A program made the position numbers and the translations under genes. The notes below the pieces were generated by a model, which saw only the letters and a program-made list of their open reading frames with translations, searched no databases and was not told where the DNA came from. Shown in pieces: positions 21,165 through 35,019 of a stretch of 64,000 nucleotides of DNA. This DNA is from Alligator mississippiensis. Lineage: Eukaryota > Chordata > Crocodylia > Alligatoridae. The DNA lies in the NCBI RefSeq assembly GCF_030867095.1, contig NC_081826.1, positions 251,142,251-251,206,250 of the forward strand, in the 5' to 3' direction. The number at the start of each line of letters is the position of its first letter. The stretch's first letter is position 1.

Positions 21165-23545
21165 TTTCACAGATTTCACAGACATTAGGGCTGGAAGGAA
21201 CCTTGGAAGATCATCGAGTCCAGTCCCCTGTCCCAGGGGCAGGAAGTCAGCTGGGGTTGCAAGATCCCAGCAAGATAAACATTCAATTTTTTCTTGAAGG
21301 CGTTCAGAGTAGGTGCTTGAACCACCTCCGATGGCAGGCTATTCCAGACCTTGGGGACTCGGACAGTAAAGAAATTCTTCCTTATGTCCAGCCTGAAACA
21401 GTCTTGCAGGAGTTTATAACCATTCAACCTTGTCATCCCTTGGGGGGCTCTGGTGAACAATTGTTCCCCCAGATCCTGATGAGCACCCCTGATAAACTTA
21501 TAGATGGCCATCAGATCACCCCTGAGCCTGCGCTTTTCCGGGCTGAAGAGTCCCATAGCTCTCAGCCTGTTGTCATAAGGTCTGTTTTCCCAACCTGATC
21601 AAGTGTGTGGCTCTCCTCTGGACTCTCTCAAGCTTCTCCACATCCTTTTTGAATTGTGGAGCCCAAAACTGGATGCAGTACTCCAGCTGTGGCCTCACCA
21701 AGGCTGAGTACAAGGGGAGAATGACATCCTGAGATTTGCTTGAGAAGCATCTATAGATGCAAGCCAGCGTTTTGCTCACTTTACTAGCCGCAGCATCACA
21801 TTGAAGGCTCATGTCCATCTTGTGGTCAATCATGTCCCCCAAGTCCCTTTCATCCATAGTACTAGCCAGCGTAGCACTGCCGAGCCTATAAGCATGCTGC
21901 AGGTTTTTCTTTCCAAGGTGGAGAACCTTGCATTTTTCAGTGTTAAACACCATCAGGTTCTTATCCGCCCATTTCCTGAGCCTGTCAAGGTCAACCTGAA
22001 TCACCCTCCTGTCCTCAGGAGTGGATACTTTACCCCAAAGTTTGGTATCATTGGTGAACTTGGCCAGTCCGCTTCTGACTCAGATGTCAACATCATTAAT
22101 GAAAATGTTGAACAATATAGGTCCAAGGACAGAGCCTTGAGGGACACCACTGGTCACAGGGCACCATGACAATTGACTTCTGTCAACCACCACCCCCTCT
22201 GGGTCTGACCACGGAGCCAATTCCCCAGCCAGCGGATCATGGTGGGCCCAAGGCCGCAGTTGGCAAGTTTTGCCAAGAGGTGATTATGGGATACCAGATC
22301 AAAGGCTTTTCTGAAGTCAAGATATACGACATCTATCTCCTCTCCCTTGTCCAGGTGATAGGTCACCTGGTCATAAAAGGAAATGAGATTGGTCAAGCAA
22401 GACCAACCCTCAACAAACCCATGCTGGCTATCCCTCAGGATGTTGCCATTGGCCAGTCTGTTAAGGATGGCCTCTTTGATGATTTTTTCTAAGACCTTCC
22501 CTGGAATAGAGGTCAGGCTGATGGGCCTGTAGTTTGCCAGATTCACTTTCCTCCCTTTCTTGAAGATAGGCACCACATTGGCCTTCTTCCAATCTGCCAG
22601 CACTTCACCAGAGCACCAGGAACTCTCGAAGGTCTGTGCCAGGGGCTGAGCTATGATGCTCGCCAGCTCCTTGAGTACCCTGGGGTGTAAACCATCAGAG
22701 CCAGCTGACTTGAAGGTGTCCAGCCTCTCAAGGTATTCCTTCACGAGGTCAGCATTGATGGAGGGCAAGGGATCTCCCTCACCCGGGCCTCACTGTCCTG
22801 TAATGGACAGGGGCAATCCATGGGACTGATGAAAAACTGATGCAAAGTACCCATTTAGTAGGTTGGCTTTTTCCTGGGTGTTGGTTGTCAGTTGTCCCTT
22901 CTGGTTTAGCAGGGGTCCAATGTTGCCCTTGCTTTCCCTCCGGCTCCCCACATATCTAAAAAAGGACTTTTTATTATCCTTGATACTTGTAGCTAGTTGG
23001 AGTTCAGTCACAGCCTTGGCTTTCTTTGTTCACTCCGTGCAGGTCCAGACCATTGTGGAATATTCCTCCTTGGAGGTGGATCCCGTCCTCCATTCTTTGT
23101 AGGTCTTACCTTTTAGCCGCAGGAGGTCCACTAGTTCCCGAGAGCCAAGGGGGCTGCTGTGCCCTTTTGCTGCCTTTCCTCCAAGACGGAATGGCATTAG
23201 CTTGTGCATCAAGGATTGCTCCCTTGAGGAGCAACCACTCTTCCTGAACTCCCCTCCCTTTTGGGTCATGGTCCCTTAGGGCCTCACCTACAAGCCTCCT
23301 GAGTTTGTCGAAGTCAGCTTTCCTGAAGTCGAGGACTTCTGTATTGCTGACTGTCTTGCCAGCTTTATGGCAGATGGTGAAGGTGATCAGCTCATGACCG
23401 CTGTCACCCAGCTTCCCATCGATTGTTAGGTTGCCGATTAGGTCATCCCCAGTTGCTAGTACCAGGTCAAGCAGCACTTTACCTCTCGTTGGCCCATAGA
23501 CCTCTTGTGTCAAATAGAGGTCATCTTCTGTCAAATAGAAGTCAG
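21165..23545 (-). mobile_element. CR1 LINE, 5'-truncated, frameshifted
   Basis: Minus-strand frames in order give the end of the endonuclease (LLDLVLATGDDLIGNLT), the linker (KDNKKSFFRYVGSRRESKG), the reverse transcriptase ([55 protein letters not shown]) and the C-terminus (RLRGDLMAIYKFIRGA). The 3' end near 21165 shows TTTCACAGATTTCACAG, a short tandem terminal repeat of the kind that ends CR1 elements. At least four frame changes show it is inactive. Confidence 0.93.
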
Positions 23546-25523
23546 AGTCAACTTAAGCTATATGCCCTCAAAATTATTTTCCTCAGTTTAGCATAGCTCA
23601 AGCAGCCCATGTAGACCTTGTCTAGACCACATTACCAGCCCTGGCAGTGATGCCCTCAAACATGCTGTCCCATGACAAAAAGCAATGTAGCCCTGTGTAC
23701 GTGGCACCAAGAGTGAGTTATTTAGCACTGCAGACTGCCAGGGTCAATGAGCTGGCTCCCAGCATTGTGTGGACATGGCTACATTGCTTCAAATTGAGTA
23801 GTTTGTGCATAAAGCAATACTGCTGCTACTGCTGGGAACAGTAAATATGGCACAGACATGACCACACTGATTCAAATATTATTTAATTGTGGCCACATTA
23901 GCACTGTACTCAGTCAGGTATTGCACTAAGACTCCTGGGAGAGTATGCCATGGTTCTTAGAACTGCAGTGAGTTTGATCACTCAAGTTCTTGTTTAGGAA
24001 GCTATCAGACATTGGAGATGGGACTAATAGGAAGGTACTGGAGGACTAACAATACTGAAATAGAGCTAGACTGTGTCTATACTGTAAGGGGATCAAATCA
24101 GAAGCCAACATGTTTATTCTATTCCTCTTCTTGAGCCGGTGAAGTTGAAATAAAACAATTTTACTTGTTTGAAGCATTCTTGTGCATGAAAAGGATTTGA
24201 GTTGGGGCAACAACTGGGTTATAAATCACCTCAGCTTTGTAGAAAAAAGTAGTTAGCTGTGTTGGTCTGAAGTCAGGCAGAAGGCAGGGCTGGGTGGCAT
24301 AGTAAGCCCTGTCAAGCTGATACACTAGATGCAGCCTTGTCCATCAACTCCTTTACAAACATCATTCTAAAACATTCTCAACTAGGGTGCTGTGGTACCC
24401 TGGGGTGCCTCAAGATCTTTTCAAGGGTGCTGTGGGATGCCACACAAAGTTAACACTATTAGGAGTGAAAGCATGATTCACAAGATAAAACCAGAGATTC
24501 AAATAGGAATCTGTAATCTAAAAATATTCTGCCCTGCTGTGGTCTTCCTGAGTTCTTTGCAACAGAAGAATTGCTCTATTTTTTTTCTTTAGTGAAAAAT
24601 AAGAGCAGATATTTTCTGAGGTGTGCCTTCAACATATCAAGGAGTGCTCCGAGTCTAAAAAGGTTGAGAAATGCTGTTTTGTAAGGTACAAAAGTCTGCC
24701 CAAGTCTGGCTGCCCCTCAGGCTAACTAGTGTGTTTAAGAGGATGATTGTACTAGCTCTGTGCCCCACTTGAGTCTATTACTGAAAATAACCACTGCCCA
24801 TGTGCTCCCACTCTGTGGGTGCATCTACATGAGCAATTAACTTGGAGCAACAAACTCCAGTGCAGTTTGCACCAGAGAAAATTGCTCCCAGATGCAATAT
24901 TAACACATGTGCCCAGGACCACAGCAATTGAAGCCAGGGCAGAGCAGCCCCAGGCTGTCAGGAGGCCTGGTAGGGTGGGAGGGAGAGGACTATGGGTGAC
25001 AGCAATGGGTAGCAGAAGGGCTGGCTGGGGCATGAGGGTCCTACAGCATGGGGCTAGCCAGCAGGCATCCCCTACATTAGCACCCTTATACTTCAGCCAG
25101 CCCTTGCCAGTCATGCGTTTCAGCACACGTTAACTACTTCACTGTAGGATAGTACTGTCCAAGACGGTACTATCCTATGCTGGAGTTAATTAATTTAAAA
25201 GCACCCCAATACCAATGCACACGGAGATTGTGGTGCTTTACTGCAGAGCCAATTAGTCAACTGTGCAGTAAAGTACATGCGTAGAAGAACCCCGTGTGTC
25301 CCAGGCCTGGAATGGAGGTGGTGAGGATTCTTTGCAGGCACCTCCCACTGCCACTCGAGAAATTTCAAGCCCTCAAAATCTCTGCTTTTTTATGGAAAAG
25401 CAATGGGAGATATCATTGTCCTCAGCCCCTCCGTTTCAGATTGGAGTGGGAGAAGAAGCAGGTTGCCAGGGTTAATTTTGGTTTCAGCCTTCAGTGGTGT
25501 GCTGGTATAGACATAGCCTAACT
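23546..25523. other. Intergenic with repeat fragments
   Basis: TTCTCAAC near 24375 and GGTTGAGAAATGC near 24662 look like facing ends of a hAT-type fragment. GTTAGCTGTGTTGGTCTGA at 24251 matches, in reverse, the end of the Penelope-type repeats seen near 61616 and 63865. GTGCATCTACATGAGC (24820) and GTACATGCGTAGAAG (25272) may be ends of a MITE. None has a confirmed target duplication. Confidence 0.35.
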
Positions 25524-26216
25524 CAGGGATGGGCAATTATTTTGGCTGGAGGACCACTGAATGAGTTATGATGAGCTGTCATGTGCTCCACACACAAAAT
25601 CTTTCAGAAGATATCATTTAACAAATTATAAAATTAAAAAACCAAAAATCATATATTAAAACTCAAACAACTATTATAACATATTTCAATTTTATTTAAA
25701 AAATAACTTCTGTCCTGAATTGTTTTGTGGTTTTTTTTGAGTAGTGTATATAGAGGCACCTGCATAATAGCTCCAAAAAGTCTTTTGTATTTTGTGGGGA
25801 GGCAAGGTAGGTGCCCTTGGGGGGCTGCCTGTGCACTAGGTCCCAGAAGCTGGGGTGGAGGGAGGGAGGGGGGAAGAGGAGGGGCAGGGGGCATGTGCAG
25901 CAGAACTGACCTGGGCAGTGCAGATGCGATTCCCCCCCGCATTTGGCCAACAGCTGCCCCCATAGTGCTTTGCATGGGGTTGAGCCCCACCCAAGGCATT
26001 CTGCACCACGCTCCTGTCTGCCCACAGCCCTGGCCCTAGCATCCCAGCAGGGCTGTTTCAGGCCCAGCTGCAGCCACTTGAATACTGTTTGGCTCCCCCC
26101 ACCTCCAGCAGCTGCTCCTCCTCTTACCTCTGCTGCACCATGCTAGGCAGAAGGTATCAGTGGGAATCAGTTTGCAATTTGGATCCAACCCGTGGGCCAT
26201 GTTTTGCCCATCCCTG
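25524..26216. mobile_element. Non-autonomous hAT-type element
   Basis: Perfect 13-base terminal inverted repeats: CAGGGATGGGCAA at the left and TTGCCCATCCCTG at the right. The 8-bp flanks GCCTAACT and CCCTAAAC match at five positions, so the target duplication is degraded. The GC-rich interior has no transposase text. Confidence 0.8.
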
Positions 26217-26273
26217 CCCTAAACCATGCCCATTTCTAAAGCTAATAGCAGGAGGGGGAATGTGGCTAAGATA

Positions 26274-29200
26274 GTTTCATAGTAGGTAGGGTCGGAAGGG
26301 ACCCGAGCAGATCATCAAGTCCGCCCCCCTGACATGGGCAGGAAAGAATGCTGGGGTCAGATGACCCCAGCAAGGTGTCTATCTAGCTTCCTTTTGAAGT
26401 CCCCCAGGGTAGGAGCGAGCACCACTTCCCTTGGAAGTTGATTCCAGATCCTAGCTGTCCTGACTATGAAGTAGCACCTCCTGATATCTAGCCTGAATCT
26501 ACTCTCCATCAACTTATGGCTGTTACTCCTCGTTATTCCGAGTAGTGCTCGGGGAAACAGGGACTCTCCCATTCCCTGCTGGTCTCCCTTGGCCAGTTTA
26601 TAGATAGCCACCAGATCCCCTCTCAGCCTTCTCTTGTGGAGGCTGAACAGGTTCAGGTCTTGTAGTCTTCTACCGTAGGGCCTGCCCTACTGCCCTCTGA
26701 TCATGTGAATGGCCCTCCTCTGGACCCTCTATGTTGTCCCCATCCCTCCAGAATTGGACACAGTACTCCAACTGCAGCCTGACCAATATCATATAGAGGG
26801 GGAGTATCACCTCCTTGGACCTGCTTGTGATGCATCTGTGGATACATGACAAGGTGCGATTAGCTTTCCTGACTGCATCCCCGCATTGGTGGCCCATGTT
26901 CATCTTGGAGTCTATAATGACTCCAAGATCCTTTTCTGCCTCTGTGCTGATGAGAGGGGAGTTCCCCAGCCTGTAGGTATGCTGCTGGTTCTCTCTCCCT
27001 AGGTGCAGTTCCCTGCACTTGTCAGTATTGAATCCCATCTTATTCTCATCCGCCCACCCCTATAACCTGTCCAGATTCAATTGCAGCCTGTCCCTCCCTT
27101 CTAGCGTGTCCACTTCTCCCCACATCTTAGTGTCATCTGTGAATTTGAACAAGGTGCTTTTCACCCCCTTGTCCAAGTTGCTGATGAAGATGTTGAACAG
27201 TGCAGGCCCGAGGACCAAGCCCTGGGGGACTCCACTGCCCACATCCTTCCAGGTCGAAAATGACCCATCCACAACCACTCTCTGGGTGTGGCCCTCCAGC
27301 CAGCTGGTGATACATCTGACTGTGTAGGTATTGACACCACAATCTCCTAATTTTTTAATGAGGATGGGGTGAGAGACAGTGTGGAAGGCCTTCCTAAAGT
27401 CCAGAAAGACTACGTCCACCGTGACACCAGTGTCCAAGGCTTTTGTGACCTGGTCATAGAAGGCACCAGGTTGGTCTGACAGGACCTGCCTCTAATGAAC
27501 CCATGTTGGTTGCACCTAAGCATACATCTCCCCTGCTGGCCCCTTGCAGATGTGCTCCTGGATAATTTTCCTCAAAAAGCTTCCCCAGGACCAAGATAAG
27601 ACTAACAAGCCTATGATTTCCTGGGTCCTCCTTCCTCCCCTTTTTGAAAATGGGGACCACATTGGCCCTTTTCCTGTCCTCTGGCACTCACCAGAGCACC
27701 ACAAGTGCTCGTAAAGCTGTGCCAGGGGTCCTGCAATGACCTCTGCCAATTGAGCACTCTGGGATGGAGATCATCGGGACCTGCTGATTTGAACACGTCC
27801 AGTCCCACCAGAAGTTCCCCAACTAGGTCCTCTGACCATGGGCCTGGCTGCGCCTCCCCTGGGACCATCGGGGATCCCGGTGGGGAGGGATGACCTGGTC
27901 CCTGTTCAGAAAAATGGAGGCAAAGAAATTTTTAAATAGGTTAGGTTTGTCATCTGGTAAGACCGCCAGATTTCCAAGCATGTCCTGCAGAGGTCCCACA
28001 TTACCCAGAACCTTCTTTTTACCCCCTATGTATTTAAAAAAGGATTTCTTGTTATCCTTGATCTGGGTTGCTAGTCCCAGTTCCATCTCTGCCTTGGCCT
28101 TCCTAACAGCCCCCCTATAATCCCGAGCAATGGAGGTATAGTCCTTCTTGGTGATGGCCCCTCCCTTCCTTTGGGTGTATGCCTTCTTCTTAGCTTTGAG
28201 ATGTTCCTGGATGCTTTGGTGAGCCATGGGGGCTTTTGAGCACTCTTGCCCCCTTTGATCTGTGTTGGGATTGCCACACTTTGGGCTTGGAGGATCGTCT
28301 CCTTCAGGAACGACCACTCTTCTTGGACTTCCGACTCCCCACCCCTCTGGGACCTCAGTGCTGCCCCAACTAGTCTCCTTAGCTCAGTGAAATCCGCCCT
28401 CCTGAAGTCCAGGGCTGCTGTCTTGCTGCTGGCCTTTGACACCCTGCACTGGATGGTGAATTCCAATAGGTGATGGTTGCTATCGCCCAGGTGGTCAAGC
28501 ACCTGCAGTCCCCTCACCAGGTCATCACTTGTGGCCAGGACCAGGTCTAACAAGGCATTTCCCCTGGTGGGGCTGTGCACCTCCTGGGTTAGGTGGAGGT
28601 CCTGTAACATGGTTAGGAATCTACGTGAGCAGTCAGACCTGGCTGACTGCTCTTTCCAGCAAAAGTCCGGATAGTTTAGGTCACCCATGATGACCACATC
28701 TTTTGACTTAACTGCCTCTGCGAGCTGACCTAAGAATTCCCAGTCTACTACAGACCACCCAACTAGGGAGAAGAGCTAGACCCCCACCATTAAGTCCCTT
28801 TCCCCCCGGCCCCCTTGTATTCTGACCCACAGCACTTCAGTCTGCCCCTCCTCTGACTCAGTGCTGCTTGTTGAGGATGTGAATTGTTCATGGACATAAA
28901 GCACCACACCCCCACCTTTCCTCCCTGTTCTATCCCCCCCCGTACAGCCTATAGCCCTTGATGTTCACCACCCAGTCATGTGTGTCACAACCCAAGGGTG
29001 TGATTTTGTTTTGTGCGCGCTTTGGCACCACTGAATTATTTTCCCGCTAATTTGTAGCCTTCTTTGCAGTGTGCATTTCTTCTTTGCAGCACAGAAATGC
29101 ACTTTGCAAAGAGTTCCCGCCGTTTGTATTATAATTCGAGCCCCATTATTGGCTTGCGTTAAATTATTCACACGTGGTGGCTAGTGATTGGCTTGCTAGC

Positions 29201-29870
29201 CGTATAAAAAGCTTGAGTGGTTTCCGCCCAAGTTGGAGGACTCCATGAACACCAGGAGGAGGAGGAGGAGACTTCACACTGCATGAAGCTCTCCAAGCGC
29301 TGCGGAGCCTTTCGGATCCAGCGCATTTCAAGCAGGCAACAGGGGTCTGATCAGCCTCTAGCCTCTCCCGGTCACCGAGCGCAATCCTCGACGTATCCCT
29401 CTTCCCTGCGCGCAAAAGGATCCACGGAGCCTCGACAACTCCGTGGGAGAGATCCGAATATTGTCTGAGTCTTCAAACGAGGATTTAAGCGGAGCTGTGC
29501 CTGGGAAAATGTTTACTTACACCGAAGATGGTCGCGGTGTAGGCTGGACAATCTTGAATCAACCATTACGAGTCCGTGCCTAATTCTAGCGTGTTGCCCG
29601 TTTTCTCCGACCCAGCGTGCCCGGGCTGCTGGCCACAGCCCGCGCGGCGTGAAAAAGGGCCCGGATCGCTCCCGGCCCGCACAATGTGTTGGATCCCACC
29701 ATGTTTCGGTGAGCCCCCCTATGTCTGAGTTTGTGTTAGTGAGCAGGAGGGCAAATTCCTCCTGCTTCTTCCCCATACTACGAGCATTAGTGTATAGGCA
29801 CTTAAGGCCTCCTGAAGGTGTATGCACCGCTCCCCTAATCCCAGGACTATCTGGGTCTCTTAACTAGGTA
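26274..29870 (-). mobile_element. CR1 LINE, long, interrupted by a solo LTR
   Basis: The 3' end lies near 26274 (TTTCATAGTAGG). Going 5', frames give the C-terminus (SHKLMESRFRLDIRRCYF), FTDDTKMWGEVDTLEGRDRL, RT text ([33 protein letters not shown]), the linker (KKSFFKYIGGKKKVLGNV) and the endonuclease (MGDLNYPDFCWKEQSA; at 29750-29810 GLKCLYTNARSMGKKQEEF). The solo LTR at 28983-29683 splits the endonuclease. Several frameshifts are present. It reaches the endonuclease start, making it the longest CR1 here. Confidence 0.93.
28983..29683 (+). mobile_element. Solo LTR related to the provirus, TSD ATGTG
   Basis: It starts TGTCACAACCC, parallel to the provirus TGTCATGACCC, and ends GGCCCGCACA. 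The flanks 28978-28982 and 29684-29688 are both ATGTG. A shared core includes GTGATTGGCTTGCTAGCCGT followed by the TATA-like ATAAAAAGC near 29200-29212. It is inserted in the CR1 endonuclease region and lies in the opposite orientation to the provirus. Confidence 0.93.
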
Positions 29871-30161
29871 AATGATCACACACAGCTGCCTTTAACTCTC
29901 TAGCCTTAATGATCTGGTATACATTTACATTTGGGAGAAATGAAGGAGGTCTTCCATACAAAGGTATTTAGCCCAGATCCATAACTTTTACCATATTTAA
30001 GCAACTAACTCCTATACAGACACCTAACAGCCATTAACTGTAGTAGCTAATAAGTGCCTAAATATCTCTGTGAAACTGACCATCAGTCCCTTGGCGGGGG
30101 GGGGGGAAAAATCAACAGATATTATTATCTCATCATCCTTGCTGTGGCCTGAATATGCAAC
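29871..30161. other. Short intergenic stretch
   Basis: Holds a G run near 30097-30106 and nothing else recognisable. Confidence 0.5.
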
Positions 30162-31036
30162 TGTCATGGTGGGGTCCTGCAGGAGGGCCGTGATCTCCTT
30201 AAGGCCCCCTCTCTCCGTGCCAAGTCAGCCCAAGGGCACCCTCCAATTCTCGCCCGCCAGGTCTTTGCTGTTTAAATAAGTTTGGGAGGCTGCCTTACGT
30301 CTTCTTGGACACGGTTCGTTGTGATTTCTGTCCCTGTAGACTCCTGGGCCCCTCGTGGGTCCCGCTGTATGATGGGCGTTTCCCAGGTACCCTAGCCTTA
30401 TGGGCTATGCGTGGCTCCAACCACGCCCCAAGCCTCGCAGTTGGAATGGACTTTGGTCTGTCAAATACATTTTTCTGTCTCCGGGGCCTCCTTGGTACTG
30501 TTGCCTTCTCTCTGGGGCCTTCTCGGCACCGCTGCCCCCCTCTCTGGGGTTAGGGTCTATACACCGCACCCTTACTGGAGCTGGGGTACCCATGCTACTG
30601 TGGGTCCCCTGTGAGGCCTCCTCCAACCCCTAATAGCCTCACCCAAACCACTGGTGATACAACAACAAAGCAAAACACGAGCCCCTAGACTACAACGTAA
30701 CTTAAAGCTGCCCGGCTAAATCACATGGCTCAGACATCCTAGAGCTGCCATCCTTTACCTGGCTTGAACTGTACCTGCGGTCAGGCTTCTCTTCGCATCA
30801 TTGCTCCAGGAGCTCTTTTCTCTCTGACTGCTGGCAGGGAACTGTCCTACTCTCAGCTCCTGGACTTTATAAGAGCCAGGCCTTGCCCCTTACAGCCAGC
30901 TGACTGCTGGCAGGTGTGGGTCATTTGCTGCCTCCAGTTGTCCTGGCAACCCACAGGTGGGCTCCTTATTCCCTGCTAGGGCTTTTTCTCTAGCAGTTTC
31001 TCCTTTAGAAGCAGAGCACCTCGGTGCTCTGCGACA
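30162..31036 (-). mobile_element. Solo LTR, second LTR family (875 bp)
   Basis: Read on the minus strand it starts TGTCGCAGAGCACC and ends ACCATGACA. The flanks GCAAC (30157-30161) and GAAAC (31037-31041) match at four of five bases. A TATA-like CTTATAAAG lies at 30866-30873 (complement). The opening sequence matches the LTR at 37475. Confidence 0.75.
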
Positions 31037-31429
31037 GAAACCATGTGTGAAAGAGCAGCATTTCATCTGCCCATCTCCAATTGTCTGGAACTACAGATAC
31101 TATTTAGGTAGTTCAGAATCAAATTACTAGAGTAGGAATTTAGGACAGTGGTACTAGCCCTTTCTCTCTTGTTCCAAAATATGAGTCCCATGGGCTGTCT
31201 CATGATAAGTATATCAGTGTATGGTTCTCCCTTTCTTCTGACAAGCACTACAAGCAGCAGGTGCACCTAGATAAATATTTTCCTTCTAAGTCAAGACTGA
31301 ACTAAATAGACCATAAACTTTCTTGACTGTCATGTAGATTCTACCAGCAGCTTAACTGAACTTCTGTTGTTATATCTGAGAATGGCTTTATGATTGATGG
31401 GACCAAATTGTCCATGTGAAGTCAATCAT

Positions 31430-32080
31430 TGATGATTTATGGATATCAGTCAGCAGCATGCCCTTGTTGCCTAGAAAGCTAACAGCATACTGGGCTGCAT
31501 TAGTAGGAACATTGCCAGCAGATCTTGGGAACCAATTATTCCTTTCTATTCTGCACTGGTGAGGTGACATCTGGAGTACTGTGTCTAGTTTTGGGGCCCC
31601 CACTACAGAAAGGATGTGGACAAATTAGAGAGAGTCCAGTAGAGGACAAAGAAAATGGTTAGGGGGCTGGGGTACATTACTTCTGAGGAGAGGCTGAGGG
31701 AACTGGGCTGATTTAGTCTGCAGAAGAGAAGACTGAGAAGGGGTTGGATAGCAACCTTTAACTACCTTAATGGTGATTCCAAACAGCATGGAGCTAGACT
31801 GTTCTCAGTGGTGGCAGATGACAGAACAAGGAGCAGTAGTCTCAAATGGCAGCAAGCAAAGTTTAAGTTAAATATTAGGAAAAAACTTTCACACTATGAA
31901 GGTGGTGAAGCCCTGGTTACTTAGAGAGGTGGTAGAATCTCCACCCTTGGTTTTTAAGGCCTGGCTTGACAAAGCCATGGATTGAATGATATAGTTGGGG
32001 ATGGTTCTGCTTTGAAGCGGAGGTTGGACTAAATGACCTCCCGAGGTGCCTTCCAACCCTATTTTTTCTGTGATTCTATG
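31430..32080 (+). mobile_element. CR1-type LINE 3' end relic
   Basis: It contains the conserved 3' sequence GGAGTACTGTGTCTAGTTTT through GAGAGGTGGTAGAATCTCCA and ends GATTCTATG. It parallels 39220-39750, the same CR1 subfamily, and is decayed. Confidence 0.85.
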
Positions 32081-33500
32081 TTTTCTTTTGACTAGAAGTA
32101 CTTTGGGGTTTGAATGTTTCTTGAGAGCTGATAAGCTGTATCACTGGAGCCCAAGAGATTTTATTCTATTACTGTCAAGGTAAGTCAGTTTTTGTTTTTT
32201 TTTTATGGGGTTATTAATTGCATTTCATCAATAGCTTATCGAATAACAGAAGTCTTTACATGTACAGTAGCAGGTTGAGGGGAAAAAAAAAAATCACTTA
32301 GCTCAATTCAAGTCTCTTATGCTTTTTAGCTCAGAGTCCTTCATTTCCTGAGTACAATAGCCTCTCAGGCAACAACACAGCCATGAGTTAGGATTCAGTA
32401 ACATACACTTAATGTAGCCCATGCAGAGTGCACTTACAGTAACAAGTCTTCTATAGCTCTGAAAAAGGTGCCACTGCAGTGCTCCCTCTGCACTGCAGTC
32501 TTCCTTCTCAGTCTGGCTTTGACTCTAGTCCTGTCATGGTGCAGCTACTCCCAGCTGTGCAGCCCAAGGGTCTTCTGCCAGACCCCATGAGAGGGTTCTC
32601 TGGCTCATTACTACTTCTCACCCTGTAGCCTTTTCTCTCACTCTGTAGTCTTTCTAGCTATCTCTTCCCTAGCTCCCTTCCCTGGGAGCTTAACTTCCTG
32701 TGTCCAGCCAATTATCTGTAATCAGCTGGCCCAATCCTCCTAGGCAGCCTGTAATCACTTCTGACTGCCTGCAGCTGGGCTGCAATTCTGCAGGCTTGCA
32801 GGAGCTACAGCCTGATGTGTGCAGCCTGATGCAGGTCTATGCCAGCCAGCATGCTTTGCTGCCCTTTGATTTATTTATTTTTTCATTCACTAAGAATAAA
32901 GGTTCATGAAACTATTTCCATGTGTTGCATGCATCTCACTGAGTATGCATTTAAACATAGGAACTCTAGAGCTTAACATTTTGCAGATGAAACAAAATAT
33001 AGAATCAACTTGGGTCTGGCCTTAAAATAGCCAACAAAAATAAAATACTCAATACAGGAATACTTCACTACTCATTGCAATAACAAAATGCAGTAAATAT
33101 TCTTCATAACTGTATACTGTTAATTGTAAAGTTGTTCCAATATCAGAATCTTGAAATTGTGTGGTAGAAGAATTTTAAAAGACTTAATTTCTTTAGTCAT
33201 TCTGAGAGGTTTGCAGCAATATTCAGATATTGCATTTGACACTGTAAACCTCTTGGAAATGTTTAGCTATTGAATTTGTTTTAAAAATATATATTCTTAC
33301 TCTTAAAGGTGATAAAAGTATTATTGCTCTTCCTTAGGAATGTTTTTAGTATTAGAACTGTCAAAATAAGAGTAGCTTTTATAAGCGTTCTCATTAATAA
33401 GATGAAGAATTACTAGGAAATAATACAAGTTGCTGGAAATGTAAATTTTATAACATGCTCCATCTCAGCATAATTTACAAACTATTGCATGTAAACATGC
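32081..33500. other. Intergenic, nothing firm
   Basis: No domain text or bounded repeat was seen. Confidence 0.45.
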
Positions 33501-34110
33501 ATAGGAATTACTGTGGCTGCCTCTGGCACAGGCAGAGGGAGAAAATATTATTTTGGGGGAGCTGAGTGCTTGCGCACTTGCATGCGCATGTGTACACCCC
33601 CCCCCCCCCCCCCAAGCAGGCAAGTCTGTCATGGCAAAGGGACATAGGGGGACAGATCAACACCTCCACAGTGAGGGAGGGAGTGGGGACCTGGGGCAGG
33701 TCATCGGATGTTCAGAACCTGGGAAGCTCATCCAGGGGTGTGGGGAGCTCCCACCGTTGCATGCACCCTGGCAGAGGCCCGGAAGACACGTGTCCCCATC
33801 GGATTTGTGTATGGGGCGGGGGTGGGCTGTTACTACAGGCTGGGCTCTGTGCTCTGTTGCTGCTGCCTTGGGAGTGGCACAGCACCATGTGCCTGCCGCC
33901 ACCAGGCAGGTAGGGAACACAGCACAGTCAGCATGCAGCAGGCACATTGCATTGCCTTGCTCCTGGGGCAGTGGCAGCGGAACCCAGCCCACACCTGCAG
34001 CCCACCTGTGTTCTGTGCCAGGGTGCACACAGCAGCAGGGACCCTCTGTGCTGCCATGCATTTGTGGGGGCTAAGACCCATTAGCCCCAGCATTCTGCTG
34101 CCTATGGCCT
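33501..34110. repeat. GC-rich repeat-like segment of unknown class
   Basis: A sharp GC rise against AT-rich flanks, with a C run at 33597-33614. Long overlapping frames on both strands carry no domain. Probably a non-autonomous DNA element, but I found no convincing inverted ends. Confidence 0.35.
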
Positions 34111-35019
34111 CTGGTAAATACAACAGCATGTAAAAGGACAGGAGACAAACCAAATTAATACTGAAGGGGCAAGTCAGATGGGTAGAATGAAGTTGTCCAA
34201 ATTGGAATAAAGTCAGAACAGAAGATCAAACAATGTCTCTGGGCCTCAGTTTAACAGGTATGAAAAATGGCAACTCCAGCAAGACCTAATGGATTCTATA
34301 GAGCTACCTTATTTTATATATATATAACCGAGGTATTTATTCCAAACTGACTTTGAAGGGAAAGTTATGCCTTGAAGATATGACAGCAGTACTTCAGACA
34401 GTATGTGAGTTTGCTGTTGATATCTTCGGTCACAGATTAAAGCATTCTGACAGACATTGAGATAGCCATTCAGAATTCCTTGTAAACAAGGAGTGCCTTT
34501 TTTTAAACAGATAAGTAGAAGCTATTAATTTTTTTTAATTCTTATTCATCATGGTGGAGAGGATGGGTGAACAGGTTTTGTATCTAGTCTGGCAAATATT
34601 CATAGTAGTTTTACAAAGCCACCCTATAACATATTAAATTAAAAAAAATGCCTTGCAGAGCAATTGCCATAACTGTTCATGCATCCTGCCTCTGATGGGC
34701 CATTATTAATGGTTTCAGAAGGGAATTCTAGAAATTCCATCATGGTCAACTATATAATTATTCACCCAGACAGGAAGTTTCTTCACAAATCAGGTCATCA
34801 GTGGTTGCTTGACACTCAAAAGCACACACAAGGTTCTCTGTCTTGTAAGATAGATATCTATATCTATACATTGTTGTAGGGGATGTAACTGGATCATCTC
34901 ACCGTCCATCTAAATGTCCAATTCTTTTGTGAATGTTGATGAGCTCATGTAAAAAAGGTTTATCTATTGTGTAACCCAGAAATCTATTGCCCTGAGTGTT
35001 AATGTAATAAACGTCTGTG

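Noticed and set aside
22166..22492. Plus-strand frames over CR1 copies (also 27019-27327 and similar)
   Set aside because: Antisense shadows of the minus-strand CR1 reverse transcriptase.
33553..34153. Six overlapping frames up to 173 codons
   Set aside because: GC-rich repeat-like segment with a C run; no domain and no codon-like pattern.
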